DNA of 64,000 nt from NCBI RefSeq assembly GCF_036127095.1, contig NZ_CP108006.1, positions 4,216,001 to 4,280,000 of the forward strand, read 5' to 3'. Of this stretch, positions 1 to 9,047 are shown piece after piece; the first letter of the stretch is position 1; the number at the start of each line of letters is the position of its first letter. Origin of the DNA: Streptomyces sp. NBC_00335 (GTDB taxonomy: Bacteria; Actinomycetota; Actinomycetes; Streptomycetales; Streptomycetaceae). The position numbers were made by a program, and so were the translations under genes. The notes under the pieces are model-generated. The model saw only the letters and a list, made by a program, of their open reading frames with translations, was not told the origin of the DNA and did no database searches.

Positions 1-175
1 CGCGCACCGCGTCCCCGCGCGCGGAGGCGTCCCGGTCCGCCAGGACGTTCGTCCACCACAGCGAGTACGCCACGAACAGCCCGAGCACCAGGCCCGCCGT
101 GATCAGGACCTCGCCCAGCAGGCTCAGGAACCCCGCGAGGGCGCTGCGGTTCGGGGGCGGTGCGGCACGTGACAC
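1..175 (-). CDS. Class E sortase, partial (3' part outside window)
   Basis: Only the N-terminus is present and the gene runs off the left edge. A GTG start at 175 gives a short polar head followed by one hydrophobic segment (GEVLITAGLVLGLFVAYSLW) and WTNVLADR. This closely matches the membrane anchor of the sortase gene just upstream, whose anchor reads GELFITLGLVMLLFVGYQLW followed by YTNFLADR. The catalytic barrel is missing from the window, so the call rests on anchor similarity and on the neighbouring sortase genes. Class E sortases attach or process LAxTG-type proteins at the cell surface. It lies 10 bp downstream of the next sortase gene and is probably in the same operon. Confidence 0.7.
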   Translation of the reverse strand, partial: MSRAAPPPNRSALAGFLSLLGEVLITAGLVLGLFVAYSLWWTNVLADRDASARGDAVR

Positions 176-185
176 TGCGGATCCT

Positions 186-1007
186 CTACGGGCTGGTCAG
201 CTCGGGCGGAGCACCCTGGCTGCGGGGGCGTTCAGCGGTCATCCTGCCCCATACGATCAGCCGGTAGGTGCTGGTGAACTCCGGGGTGCAGGTGGTCAGC
301 GTGATGTACCGGCCCGCGGAAGTGAACCCCGATCCGGCGGGCACCGGCTTGATCACCGCCACGTTCGAGGGCGGGGTCTGCGCGAGCTGTGCGCTCATCT
401 CGTACGTGTAGTACGCGTCCCGCGTCTCCACCACGATCTTGTCGCCCGGCACCAGCCGGTTGATGTAGCGGAACGGTTCTCCGTGCGTGTTCCGGTGGCC
501 CGCCAGCGCGAAGTTGCCCTGGCGGTCGGCCGGCATCCCGGTCGCGAGCGGCGCCTCGGAGTAGTGGCCGACCATCCCCTTGTCGAGGACCTTCGCCTTG
601 TTCGTGCCCTCCGCGACCGGCACCTTCACGTCCAGCTTCGGGATGTACAGGATCGCGAAGCCCTGGCCCGGTTCGAACGCCGTCGCCACGGGCGGGGCGG
701 CCGCCCCGCCCGGATCGCGGTCCCAGTTCTGGAGCAGGGAGCCCGCCGCGTCATCGGCCGTCCGGTCCGCCAGGAAGTTCGTGTACCAGAGCTGGTAGCC
801 GACGAAGAGCAGCATCACCAGGCCCAGCGTGATGAACAGCTCCCCGGCGAGCCTGCTGACGACCACCACCGGCCCGCCCGAGGCCGGCCGCCTGCGCCGC
901 CGGCCGCGGCCCCGGCCACGCGTGCGCGTACGCTTCGCGGCCTCCTGCGCTGCCCTGCGTCGCGCTGCCCGGCCCTCGGTGGGCGCGGACGGCGCGAGCG
1001 CCGTCAC
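186..1007 (-). CDS. Class E sortase (LPXTG/LAxTG transpeptidase)
   Basis: This 273-residue protein has a basic head (residues 1-45, Arg-rich), one membrane segment at about 52-72, and a sortase barrel from about 115. The catalytic His (LAGHRNT, H171), Cys (TLTTC, C240) and Arg (TYRLIVWG, R249) are all visible, so it should be active. Sortases cleave the sorting signal of secreted proteins at the outer membrane face and join them to peptidoglycan. The TLTTC motif and length fit class E, the type common in Streptomyces. It sits between another sortase gene (downstream) and the PabA-like gene, all on the same strand with very short gaps. Confidence 0.9.
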   Translation of the reverse strand: MTALAPSAPTEGRAARRRAAQEAAKRTRTRGRGRGRRRRRPASGGPVVVVSRLAGELFITLGLVMLLFVGYQLWYTNFLADRTADDAAGSLLQNWDRDPGGAAAPPVATAFEPGQGFAILYIPKLDVKVPVAEGTNKAKVLDKGMVGHYSEAPLATGMPADRQGNFALAGHRNTHGEPFRYINRLVPGDKIVVETRDAYYTYEMSAQLAQTPPSNVAVIKPVPAGSGFTSAGRYITLTTCTPEFTSTYRLIVWGRMTAERPRSQGAPPELTSP

Positions 1008-1642
1008 GCGACGGCCTTGCCCACCACCGGGGCGAGCCCCACCGAGCGCTCCACCGCGCCCGCGTCACCGCAGCGCACCAGCCAGTTCGCGAGCATCCGG
1101 TGGCCCCACTCGGTCAGCACGGACTCGGGGTGGAACTGCACGCCCTCGACGTCGTGCTCGCGGTGACGCAGACCCATGATGATCCCGTCCTCGGTCCGCG
1201 CCGTGACCTCCAGCGTGTCCGGGAGGGTCGGCGGCTCGGCCGCGAGGGAGTGGTAGCGGGTCGCGGTGAAGGGCGAGGGCAGCCCCTCGAAGACGCCGAG
1301 GCCCTCGTGGACCACCGGCGAGGTCTTGCCGTGCAGCAGTTCCGGAGCCCGGCCGACGACGCCTCCGTAGGCGACGGCCATCGACTGCATGCCCAGGCAG
1401 ACGCCGAAGACCGGTACTCCCGTGTCCGCGCAGTGGCGGACCATGTCCACGCAGACGCCGGCTTCTTCCGGCGTGCCCGGGCCCGGGGACAGCAGGACGC
1501 CGTCGAAGCCGTCCTGGGCGTGGGCGAGCTCGACCTCGTCGTTGCGCAGCACCTCGCACTCGGCGCCGAGCTGATAGAGGTACTGGACCAGGTTGAAGAC
1601 AAAGCTGTCGTAATTGTCGACAACCAGAATGCGCGCGCTCAC
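1004..1642 (-). CDS. Class I glutamine amidotransferase, PabA/TrpG-like
   Basis: The 212-residue product is a single class I glutamine amidotransferase domain. It begins ILVVDNYDSFVFNLVQYL, carries the nucleophile elbow FGVCLGMQ (Cys82) and the His-Glu pair in VQFHPESVLTEWG, so the glutaminase triad is complete. Family members pass ammonia to an aminodeoxychorismate or anthranilate synthase subunit, but no PabB/TrpE partner lies in this window, so the true partner is unknown. The GTG start at 1642 overlaps the stop of the upstream small membrane protein gene (GTGA), which implies coupled translation. The 3' end overlaps the sortase start by 4 bp. Confidence 0.85.
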   Translation of the reverse strand: MSARILVVDNYDSFVFNLVQYLYQLGAECEVLRNDEVELAHAQDGFDGVLLSPGPGTPEEAGVCVDMVRHCADTGVPVFGVCLGMQSMAVAYGGVVGRAPELLHGKTSPVVHEGLGVFEGLPSPFTATRYHSLAAEPPTLPDTLEVTARTEDGIIMGLRHREHDVEGVQFHPESVLTEWGHRMLANWLVRCGDAGAVERSVGLAPVVGKAVA

Positions 1643-1839
1643 GGAGTCGCTCCCGATCCCTCGTCCACCGTCACATCGTTGAACGGAAGCAGCGGCTCGG
1701 CCCACGGGAAGACGTACTGGAACAGCACGAACACCACCGCGAGCACCAGCACGAGGGAGATCATCACGCGTACCCACGCGTTACCCGGCAAATGCCGCCA
1801 GATCCAGCCGTACATGCCGCCTGTGTCCTTTTCGTCCAC
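1639..1839 (-). CDS. Small single-pass membrane protein, unknown function
   Basis: A 66-residue protein begins MDEKDTGGMYGWIWRHLPG, followed by one strong hydrophobic segment (about residues 23-45, VRVMISLVLVLAVVFVLFQY) and a short acidic tail. No catalytic motif is visible and I do not recognise a named family. Its stop codon overlaps the start of the PabA-like gene, and it lies between sortase genes, so it is probably made with them. A membrane-anchoring or regulatory role is only a guess. Confidence 0.65.
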   Translation of the reverse strand: MDEKDTGGMYGWIWRHLPGNAWVRVMISLVLVLAVVFVLFQYVFPWAEPLLPFNDVTVDEGSGATP

Positions 1840-1904
1840 GATCGTTCAACGCACCGCGGGGGCGGTACGTCCACAGCCTAAAGCCACCCGCCCGGCGCGG
1901 AGGG

Positions 1905-2633
1905 TCACCTTGCCAAACCCTCCGGTACGCCCTGTGCGAGGGTCCGCATACCGGTCAGTTCGGCCCAGACCACGAGCCGGTGGCTGTGGCCCCATTCCGG
2001 GTCGCAGGTGGTCAGCGTCAGGTACTTGCCCGGCCCGGTGAAGGGCGAGCGGGCGGGCACCGGATCGACGACGCCGACCTCGGTGGGCAGGGTGCGCAGC
2101 GCGTCGGCCCGGACGGTGTACGTGTACCAGCCGGTGGCGTCCTTGAGGATCACCGGGTCTCCGGGGCGCAGCTTGGGGATGTCCTTGAAGGGGTCCCCGT
2201 ACGTGCGCCGGTGGCCGGCCACCGCGAAGTTCCCGTTGCCGCCGAGCCGTGCCGTGCCGGCGTAGTGGCCCAGGCCCTTCTTCAGCAGCTCGGTGCCCGT
2301 GCCCTCCAGGACCGGCTTGTTCCAGTCGCGGCCGAAGCGCGGTACGTACATCTCGGCGAAGGCCCGGCCCGGCGGGTACGCGGCGGGTTCCGGGGCGGCG
2401 GCCGGAGCCGCCGACTCGGCGGCCGCGGGCGCCGCGGACCAGCGGTCGCGCATGCGGGCCATCTCCCCGTCCATGGCCTGGTCGGCCTTGACCCCGGTCC
2501 ACAGCAGGACGTAGACGACGAAGAGCACGATGAGCGAGCCCGCGGTCAGGCACACCTCGCTGAACGTCCGTACCAGCAGGCGCGGCACGTCGACGTTGCG
2601 GTCACGGGGTGGCGGGCTCCAGCGGCTTCGCAT
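1905..2633 (-). CDS. Class E sortase
   Basis: This 242-residue sortase has a membrane segment at about 27-46, an Ala/Pro-rich linker at about 67-88, and the catalytic barrel after that. The catalytic residues are His141 (VAGHRRT), Cys210 (TLTTC) and Arg219 (SHRLVVW). It differs clearly in linker and tail from the sortase encoded at 186-1007, so it may serve different substrates. The chosen ATG lies 32 bp inside the upstream DUF881 gene; a shorter GTG start a few codons in is possible. A gap of 65 bp separates it from the small membrane protein gene. Confidence 0.88.
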   Translation of the reverse strand: MRSRWSPPPRDRNVDVPRLLVRTFSEVCLTAGSLIVLFVVYVLLWTGVKADQAMDGEMARMRDRWSAAPAAAESAAPAAAPEPAAYPPGRAFAEMYVPRFGRDWNKPVLEGTGTELLKKGLGHYAGTARLGGNGNFAVAGHRRTYGDPFKDIPKLRPGDPVILKDATGWYTYTVRADALRTLPTEVGVVDPVPARSPFTGPGKYLTLTTCDPEWGHSHRLVVWAELTGMRTLAQGVPEGLAR

Positions 2634-3378
2634 AGTGGAGGTCCACTGTGCCGGAGTAGCCCGGCAGTGTCAGCGCCTTGTGCTCGTCCACTTTCCAGCC
2701 GAGCCCGTACGCGTTCACGTACAGCTGGTAGTTCTGCAGCGCCGGGGAGGCCGCGAGGGCCTTCTTCAGCGCGCCGGGGTCGCCGACCGCCGACACCTTG
2801 TACGGGGGCGAGTACACCCGGCCCTGGAGGATCAGGGTGTTGCCCACGCAGCGCACGGCGCTGGTGGAGATCAGGCGCTGGTCCATGACCTGGATGCCCT
2901 GGGCGCCGCCCTGCCAGAGGGCGTTGACGACGGCCTGGAGGTCCTGCTGGTGGATCACCAGGTCGTTGGGCTGCGGCTCGGGCACGTTGGGGATGCGGGC
3001 CGTGGCGTTCGGGGGCGCGTCGTTCAGGGTGACGGTCACGGCCTTGCCGCTGATCGCCTCGGTGCCGGAGGCCGCGCGCAGGGCGGCCAGCTTGGCGTTC
3101 TCGGCCTCGGTGCTCCCGTTGTCGCGCTCGGCGAGGGCGTCGACCTGGCCGCGGGCGGTGGCGGTGCTCTTCTCCAGCTCCAGATTGTTCTGGCTGCGCT
3201 CCTGGATCAGGTCGGACAGCTTGAGGAGCGAGGCATCCGTCCGGATGTTCGTACCCTTGGAGGTGTTGAAGCTGGTGACGAAGATCAAGCCGGCCAGGGC
3301 GAAAACGGCGGCCGTGAGCAGCCGGACCGGTCTGGCACGGCGACGGGGACCCGCGGAGGAGTCGTCGGAATTGCTCAA
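2602..3378 (-). CDS. DUF881 family membrane-anchored protein
   Basis: The product (258 residues) has a polar N-terminus, one membrane segment (VRLLTAAVFALAGLIFVTSF), a predicted coiled-coil stretch (SLLKLSDLIQERSQNNLELE onward) and a C-terminal globular region with GKAVTVTLND and NDLVIHQQDLQAVVNALW. These are typical DUF881 features; such proteins lie next to crgA and division genes in actinobacteria and are thought to act at the envelope. I chose the TTG at 3378 because AAGGAG sits nine bases before it; an upstream GTG at 3402 has no good ribosome site. It is divergent from crgA. Confidence 0.8.
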   Translation of the reverse strand: MSNSDDSSAGPRRRARPVRLLTAAVFALAGLIFVTSFNTSKGTNIRTDASLLKLSDLIQERSQNNLELEKSTATARGQVDALAERDNGSTEAENAKLAALRAASGTEAISGKAVTVTLNDAPPNATARIPNVPEPQPNDLVIHQQDLQAVVNALWQGGAQGIQVMDQRLISTSAVRCVGNTLILQGRVYSPPYKVSAVGDPGALKKALAASPALQNYQLYVNAYGLGWKVDEHKALTLPGYSGTVDLHYAKPLEPATP

Positions 3379-3469
3379 CGTACCCTTCTCCTTCAACGCC
3401 ACAGGTCCACTACGCTAACGGACGCCCGGGGCAGGCAAGGTCCCCAGCCCATCGACAGGAGAGCCCCTC

Positions 3470-3724
3470 GTGCCGAAGTCACGTATCCGCAAGAAGGACG
3501 ACTACACGCCGCCCCCCACGCGGACGCCGCAGTCGATCAAGCTGACGAACCGCAACTGGGTCGCCCCGGTCATGCTGGCGTTCTTCTTGGTCGGTCTGGC
3601 ATGGATCGTCGTTTTCTATCTGTCCGAGACCCAGCTTCCGATCGAAGCTCTCGGAAATTGGAACATTGTGGTCGGATTCGGCTTCATTGCGGCAGGATTC
3701 GGCGTCTCCACGCAGTGGAAGTAG
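3470..3724 (+). CDS. crgA: Cell division protein CrgA
   Basis: The 84-residue protein has the CrgA layout: a basic N-terminus ([15 protein letters not shown]), two membrane helices (about 32-52 and 62-80) and a very short tail ending in TQWK. CrgA inhibits or coordinates FtsZ-ring assembly and septation in sporulating Streptomyces. The GTG start is preceded by AGGAGAG. It is divergent from the DUF881 gene and convergent with the rhomboid gene. Confidence 0.95.
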   Translation: MPKSRIRKKDDYTPPPTRTPQSIKLTNRNWVAPVMLAFFLVGLAWIVVFYLSETQLPIEALGNWNIVVGFGFIAAGFGVSTQWK

Positions 3725-3748
3725 CCCGGCTCCGCAAGCTCTCCCCAT

Positions 3749-3807
3749 GAGTTATCCACAGCGTCATCCACACCTGAGGAAAAGACAGAAGATCTGTGGA
3801 TAACTCT
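3749..3807. terminator. Inverted repeat containing two DnaA-box-like sequences
   Basis: A perfect 13-bp inverted repeat, GAGTTATCCACAG at 3749-3761 and CTGTGGATAACTC at 3795-3807, lies between the convergent crgA and rhomboid genes. It could be a two-way transcription terminator, although the 33-bp loop is long and there is no T tract. Each arm contains TTATCCACA, a sequence identical to the classic DnaA box, and TCATCCACA lies between the arms at 3764-3772. Confidence 0.5.
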
Positions 3808-3830
3808 GTGGAGAGTTGACGCCGGTGTGA

Positions 3831-4715
3831 TCAGGTGAGTGCGGAAAGTTCGACCGTCCGGATCACGATCAGGGCCGTGGCCAGCAGGAACACCGCCACA
3901 CAGGTGCCCCACTGGACGAATTTGCGATTCCGCGCGCCCATGTCCTTGGTGGGCCACAACAGGCCCAGCGCGACCAGCACACCGGTGACCAATCCACCGA
4001 TATGGCCCTGCCACGACGCGTTCGCCCCCGGCAGGAAGGTCAGTACGAGCATCAAAACCGCCACGGCGACCAGTGGACGCACTTCGTCCCGCATCCGACG
4101 AGCCAGCACGATGGCGGCGCCGAGCAGGCCGAAGACGGCCCCGGAAGCTCCGAGCGTCGGGGTGTTCATGGGGGTCAGCAGATAGATCAACGCGCTGGCG
4201 CCCAGCGCCGACAACAGGTACACGGCGAGGTAGCGGGCGCGGCCGAGGGCCGGCTCCAGAATTCCGCCGATGAACCACAGGCCGATCATGTTGCCGAAAA
4301 TGTGCCACCACTCGACGTGCAGGAACGCTGAAGTCAGTAGCCGGTAGTACTCACCCGTGGACACGCCTTCCGCCGGCCCGCCCGCCAGTTCGCGGTACCA
4401 GCCGATCAGCTCCAGTTGAATCGCCAGCCCGGGGAAGACAACGGCGGCGAGCCATACCGCCACGTTGATCCCGATCAGGATCTTGGTGACCAGGTACGGA
4501 TCCGCGGCGACCACCCCGCCCGCGATCGTCCGCGGAGCGTTGGCCGCGCGCCCGTGGCCCGTTCCCGAGCCCCCGCGGACGCACTCGGGGCACTGGAAGC
4601 CGACCGAGGCGTCGATCATGCACTCGGGGCAGATCGGCCGCTCACAGCGCGTACAGCTGATCCCGGTCTCGCGGTCCGGGTGCCGGTAGCAGCCCGGAAG
4701 ACGGTCGGTGTCCAT
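3831..4715 (-). CDS. Rhomboid family intramembrane serine protease with zinc-finger head
   Basis: The 294-residue protein starts with a B-box-like zinc-binding head (residues 1-46) rich in Cys/His pairs (CYRH, CTRC, CPEC, CPEC). A six- or seven-helix rhomboid domain follows. The catalytic Ser191 (GASGAVFG) and His238 (GHIGGLVTG) and the HxxxN element (HIFGN) are present, so it should cut membrane proteins within the bilayer. The substrate is unknown. Rhomboids with this head are usual beside the cyclophilin gene in Streptomyces. Confidence 0.92.
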   Translation of the reverse strand: MDTDRLPGCYRHPDRETGISCTRCERPICPECMIDASVGFQCPECVRGGSGTGHGRAANAPRTIAGGVVAADPYLVTKILIGINVAVWLAAVVFPGLAIQLELIGWYRELAGGPAEGVSTGEYYRLLTSAFLHVEWWHIFGNMIGLWFIGGILEPALGRARYLAVYLLSALGASALIYLLTPMNTPTLGASGAVFGLLGAAIVLARRMRDEVRPLVAVAVLMLVLTFLPGANASWQGHIGGLVTGVLVALGLLWPTKDMGARNRKFVQWGTCVAVFLLATALIVIRTVELSALT

Positions 4716-4809
4716 CGGTCCCCTCGGTCGGCGGCGAGGCGGCGGTTTGCCCGCGCCCGTCCGGTACGTATCGAGGACGGACGGGCGGGGTCGAAAGGTT
4801 CCCCTGCGG

Positions 4810-5337
<528 letters not shown>

Positions 5338-5514
5338 GGATCTGCCTTCCTCATCGTCGTCACTGTCGGTTTCAGATCCTCCCACGGAGGGCTGCACCGG
5401 GCGGAAATCGTCCACCCGTATGCCCTGTCGCGCATGCCGGTCGACGGTATGGGAGGCATGATCCGACAAAGGGTGGAAAGGTGAACTGTGTCCGCCACCG
5501 AGGAGGAGGATCCC

Positions 5515-6270
5515 GTGACCCGCAAGGAAAGCGTGCGCCTGGCAGCATCAAGTGCCAGGGATACGGCGCGGCACGCAGCGGAAGTGGTGGCGCCGTACGC
5601 GGAATCCGCCAGGCACGCTGCGGTGCATTACGCCCACGAAGCAAATGAACGGCTCGCACCGAAGGTGTCGTACGCGGCCGGCGAGGCTGCCAAACAGGCC
5701 CGCCAGACGTACGACTGCCACGTACAGCCCCGGATCAAGTCGGCGCGCTCCCACGTACCGCCGAATGTGGACCGGGCCGCGACCAAGGCCGTGAAGCAGA
5801 CCCGCCTGGCAGCCCGGAGCGCGGTGGACTACACGCAGCCGCGGCTGGAGAGTGCCTTCGCTGCGGCCCAGCCGGTGGCCGAGGAGGCCGCTTCCCGGTC
5901 GACGGCGGCGCTGGCGGCCCTGCGCGGCCAGGTGTCGGCCAAGGAGGTCCAGAAGCTCGTACGTCGCCACGAGCGGCGTGCGCGCTGCGGCCGCCTGTTC
6001 AAAGGCGCGGCCGTGGTCGGCGTCCTGGCCGGCGGAGCCTACGCCGCGTGGCGCTGGTGGGACCAGCAGTCGAACCCGGACTGGCTCGTCGAGCCGCCGG
6101 CCGCCACCGAGCTGCCGGCGCGGGAGCAGGAGGCTCAGGCCTCCTTCGACGAGGAGCTGGCGGCGAAGGAGCGCGACGGCGGGACGGAGTTCGTGTCCGG
6201 CCTGGAAGAGGAGGCGCAGGCCGCCCAGGAGCGGATCGACGCGGAGGACGCGAAGCGCAAGCACCGCTGA
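5515..6270 (+). CDS. DUF5324-like membrane protein
   Basis: The 251-residue product has an Ala-rich, charged, helical N-terminal half with repeated 'AA..A' patterns (suggesting amphipathic or coiled helices), one membrane segment near residue 165-185 (LFKGAAVVGVLAGGAYAAW), and a Glu/Lys-rich cytoplasmic-type tail. The pattern matches the DUF5324 family seen at this place in Streptomyces chromosomes; its role is unknown. The GTG at 5515 has a near-perfect AGGAGGAGGA site four bases before it, which outweighs a GTG at 5488. A strong terminator follows. Confidence 0.7.
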   Translation: MTRKESVRLAASSARDTARHAAEVVAPYAESARHAAVHYAHEANERLAPKVSYAAGEAAKQARQTYDCHVQPRIKSARSHVPPNVDRAATKAVKQTRLAARSAVDYTQPRLESAFAAAQPVAEEAASRSTAALAALRGQVSAKEVQKLVRRHERRARCGRLFKGAAVVGVLAGGAYAAWRWWDQQSNPDWLVEPPAATELPAREQEAQASFDEELAAKERDGGTEFVSGLEEEAQAAQERIDAEDAKRKHR

Positions 6271-6284
6271 GGAACGTGGAACGA

Positions 6285-6328
6285 GAGAGTGGGGCCCGGA
6301 TCCTTTCCAGGATCCGGGCCCCACTCTC
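6285..6328. terminator. Strong bidirectional stem-loop terminator
   Basis: A 19-bp perfect stem (6285-6303 with 6310-6328) closes a six-base loop. It lies between the convergent DUF5324-like and LysM genes and probably ends both transcripts. Confidence 0.85.
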
Positions 6329-6343
6329 GTTCGCTTTCCCCGC

Positions 6344-6850
6344 TCAGCTGGGGAGGGTGAGCTTCATCCCCGGGTGGATCATGTCGGGGTTCGAGCCGAT
6401 GACGCCCTTGTTCATGGCGTAGAGCTCGCGCCAGCGGCCCTCGTTGCCGAGCTCGCGGCGGGCGATCGCGGAGAGCGAGTCGCCCGAGCGGACGGTGTAC
6501 GTGCGCTGCGCCTTGGGCGCCGGCTTCGGCATGGGCGCCGCGGGCACCGCCTTGTGTGCGGCGGAGGTCGGCGTGGGCGTGTGCGCTGCGGGCCGTGCGA
6601 CGGGGGGCGCCGGTGCCGCCTTGGGCGGCATCGGTGCGGCCTTGGGCGGCGCCGCTGCCGCCATGCGTTCGGCGGCCGCCTTGGTCGCCGCTGCCGAGTC
6701 GGTGTACTTGGTCCCGGTGTCGCCGGGCATCGAGGACGGCGGCGCCGGGGCGGCCGCGGCCTGCTGTTGCACCTGCTCAGCCGCCTTTTGGGCGGCCTTC
6801 TCGGCTTGTTCCTTCTTCTTGTCGGACCTCATGAAGTCGAACAGTCCCAT
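6344..6850 (-). CDS. LysM-domain peptidoglycan-binding protein
   Basis: The 168-residue protein starts MGLFDFMRSDKKKEQ, has a charged helical stretch and a long Ala/Pro-rich linker (about 40-115), and ends in one LysM domain (TYTVRSGDSLSAIARREL to PGMKLTLPS). LysM domains bind peptidoglycan or chitin. No clear signal peptide is seen, so the cell location is uncertain; it resembles the BON/LysM-type stress proteins in architecture but lacks a BON domain. The ATG at 6850 follows GGAGG by ten bases. Confidence 0.82.
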   Translation of the reverse strand: MGLFDFMRSDKKKEQAEKAAQKAAEQVQQQAAAAPAPPSSMPGDTGTKYTDSAAATKAAAERMAAAAPPKAAPMPPKAAPAPPVARPAAHTPTPTSAAHKAVPAAPMPKPAPKAQRTYTVRSGDSLSAIARRELGNEGRWRELYAMNKGVIGSNPDMIHPGMKLTLPS

Positions 6851-6963
6851 GTGCGTACGCCTCCGGCATGGTGGTGCCCCCCTGGGCTGAGTGCCTTGTT
6901 CCACTCTCTGCCAGAAGGCCCGGGTCGGCCCTGTGACTGGGCCATCCGGGGGATGCCGGTCTG

Positions 6964-7449
6964 CTACTGGCGGGCCCTGCGAGCCGGCCTCGGGCTCTCC
7001 GACGGGGTCTCCAGATCACCCTTGACCAGCAGGTTCAGTACGCGCAGCACGGCCTCGCGGTCCGCGTCGGCGAGGGAGCCGAGGGCGTCGGCGTGCACCT
7101 GGTCGACGATCCGGCTGCTCTCCTGCGCCAGGGCGGCGCCCTGCTCGGTGACGACGATGACGCGGGCCCGGCGGTCGGTGCTGGACTGCCGCCGCTCGGC
7201 GAGGCCGGCCTTCTCCAGGGCGTCGACGGTGACGACCATCGTCGTCTTGTCCATGCCCCCGATCTCGGCGAGCTGGATCTGGGTCCGCTCCTCGCCCAGG
7301 GCGTGCACGAGCACGCAGTGCATCCGTGCCGTGAGCCCGATCCGGTCGAGGGCCACCGCCATCCGGGTGCGCAGGACGTGGCTGGTGTGGTCCAGGAGGA
7401 AGGAGAGGTCCGGCTCGTTCTGTGCGGGCGCCATGGCTGTCATGTCCAC
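6964..7449 (-). CDS. MarR family transcriptional regulator
   Basis: The 161-residue protein has the winged-helix MarR fold, with a recognition-helix region (TQIQLAEIGGMDKTTMVVTV) and the wing motif RRQSSTDRRARVIVVT. It is divergent from an MFS transporter gene with a 96-bp shared promoter region, so it most likely represses that gene and itself and is released by a small-molecule ligand. An ATG two codons downstream is an equally good start. Confidence 0.88.
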   Translation of the reverse strand: MDMTAMAPAQNEPDLSFLLDHTSHVLRTRMAVALDRIGLTARMHCVLVHALGEERTQIQLAEIGGMDKTTMVVTVDALEKAGLAERRQSSTDRRARVIVVTEQGAALAQESSRIVDQVHADALGSLADADREAVLRVLNLLVKGDLETPSESPRPARRARQ

Positions 7450-7545
7450 CAGTCTAGCAATTCAGTCCCCAACAGATCGTCTGCAACAGAACTATCTGAT
7501 ACGGTCTTACCAAGTCAGCCCGCCGCTCACCGACTGGGGACACAG
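7450..7545. promoter_or_regulatory. Divergent promoter region of the MarR/MFS pair
   Basis: This AT-richer gap holds the promoters of both divergent genes and probably the MarR operator. Near-palindromic pieces such as AGAT...ATCT (7473-7496) could be the binding site, but no perfect operator is obvious. Confidence 0.45.
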
Positions 7546-9036
7546 ATGCCTGCCACCTCCGCTCCCACCGCTCCTCCCACCACGCCGGCCACGCCCGTCG
7601 GGTCCGCTTCCGACCCGGCTGCCGCACCGCGCGGGCTGCGCTCCCGGTGGACCGCCCTCGGGGTGCTGTCCACCGGCGTCCTGATGACCGTCCTCGACGG
7701 CAGCATCGTCACCGTCGCGATGCCGGCCATCCAGAAGGACCTGGGCTTCTCCCCCGCCGGACTCAGCTGGGTCGTCAACGCCTACCTGATCGCCTTCGGC
7801 AGCCTGCTGCTCCTCGCCGGCCGGCTCGGCGACCTCATCGGCCGCAAGCGGATGTTCCTGGCCGGGACCGGCGTCTTCACCGGAGCCTCCCTGCTCGCCG
7901 GGTTCGCCGGATCGCCCGAGGTACTGATCGCCGCCCGGTTCCTGCAGGGCCTCGGCAGCGCCATGGCCGCGGCCGTCAGCCTGGGCATCCTGATCACGCT
8001 GTTCACCGAACCGCGCGAGCGGGCCAAGGCCATCGCCGTCTTCTCCTTCACCGGCGCGGCCGGAGCCTCCCTGGGGCAGGTGCTCGGCGGGGTCCTGACC
8101 GATGCCCTCGACTGGCACTGGATCTTCTTCATCAACCTGCCCATAGGACTGGCCGCCCTCGCGCTGGCCCTGCCCGCGCTCCCCGCCGACGGCGCTCATG
8201 CCCGGCCGGGTCTGCGCGCCGGAGCCGACGTCATCGGCGCCCTCCTGGTCACCGCGGGCCTGATGCTCGGCATCTTCACCGTCGTCGAGGTGGAACGCTA
8301 CGGCTGGCTCTCCGCACACACCCTCGGCCTCGGCACGCTCTCGGTCGCCCTGCTCGCCGGCTTCACCGCACGCCAGGCCAGGACCCGCACCCCGCTGGTT
8401 CCGCTGCGGATCTTCCGCTCGCGGACCGTGGTCGGCGCGAACCTGGTCCAGATGCTGATGGTGGCCGCACTGTTCTCCTTCCAGGTCCTGGTCGCCCTGT
8501 ACCTCCAGAACGTGCTCGGCTACGGAGCCGCCGAGACCGGCCTGGCGATGCTCCCTGCGGCCGTGGTCATCGGCGGGGTCTCCCTCTTCGCCTCGGCCCC
8601 GCTCAACGCCCGCTTCGGCGAACGCCGCGTCCTGCCGGCCGGACTGGCCCTGCTCGTCGCCGCCCTCGGCCTGCTGACCCGGCTCCCGGTCCGCGCCGAC
8701 TACGTCACCGACCTGCTCCCCGTGATGCTGCTGGCCGCCGGCTTCGGCCTGGCCCTGCCCGCCCTCACCGCGCTCGGCATGTCCGGCGCCGACGAGCAGG
8801 ACGCGGGCCTCGCCTCGGGCCTGTTCAACACCACCCAGCAGATCGGCATGGCGCTCGGCGTCGCCGTCCTGTCCACCCTGGCGGCCGGCCGCACGGACGC
8901 CCTGCTCTCCACCGGCGTCGACCGCGCCGCGGCGCTGACCTCCGGCTACCACCTGGCCTTCGGGATCGGAGCGGGACTGATGCTCACGGCTCTCGTGGTG
9001 GCCGCGACCCTGCTGCGGACCGGCCGGAGCCGGTGA
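7546..9036 (+). CDS. MFS drug-efflux transporter, DHA2 (EmrB/QacA) type
   Basis: The 496-residue protein has a Pro/Ala-rich N-terminal tail and 14 predicted membrane segments. Typical DHA2 features are visible: the start of TM1 (GVLMTVLDGSIVTVAMPAI), motif A (GRLGDLIGRKRMFLAG) and FFINLPIGLAALALAL after TM5. It should export drugs or dyes by proton antiport. The ATG at 7546 is preceded by a weak GGGGA site. The divergent MarR gene is its likely regulator. Confidence 0.9.
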   Translation: MPATSAPTAPPTTPATPVGSASDPAAAPRGLRSRWTALGVLSTGVLMTVLDGSIVTVAMPAIQKDLGFSPAGLSWVVNAYLIAFGSLLLLAGRLGDLIGRKRMFLAGTGVFTGASLLAGFAGSPEVLIAARFLQGLGSAMAAAVSLGILITLFTEPRERAKAIAVFSFTGAAGASLGQVLGGVLTDALDWHWIFFINLPIGLAALALALPALPADGAHARPGLRAGADVIGALLVTAGLMLGIFTVVEVERYGWLSAHTLGLGTLSVALLAGFTARQARTRTPLVPLRIFRSRTVVGANLVQMLMVAALFSFQVLVALYLQNVLGYGAAETGLAMLPAAVVIGGVSLFASAPLNARFGERRVLPAGLALLVAALGLLTRLPVRADYVTDLLPVMLLAAGFGLALPALTALGMSGADEQDAGLASGLFNTTQQIGMALGVAVLSTLAAGRTDALLSTGVDRAAALTSGYHLAFGIGAGLMLTALVVAATLLRTGRSR

Positions 9037-9047
9037 CTCCCGCCCGA

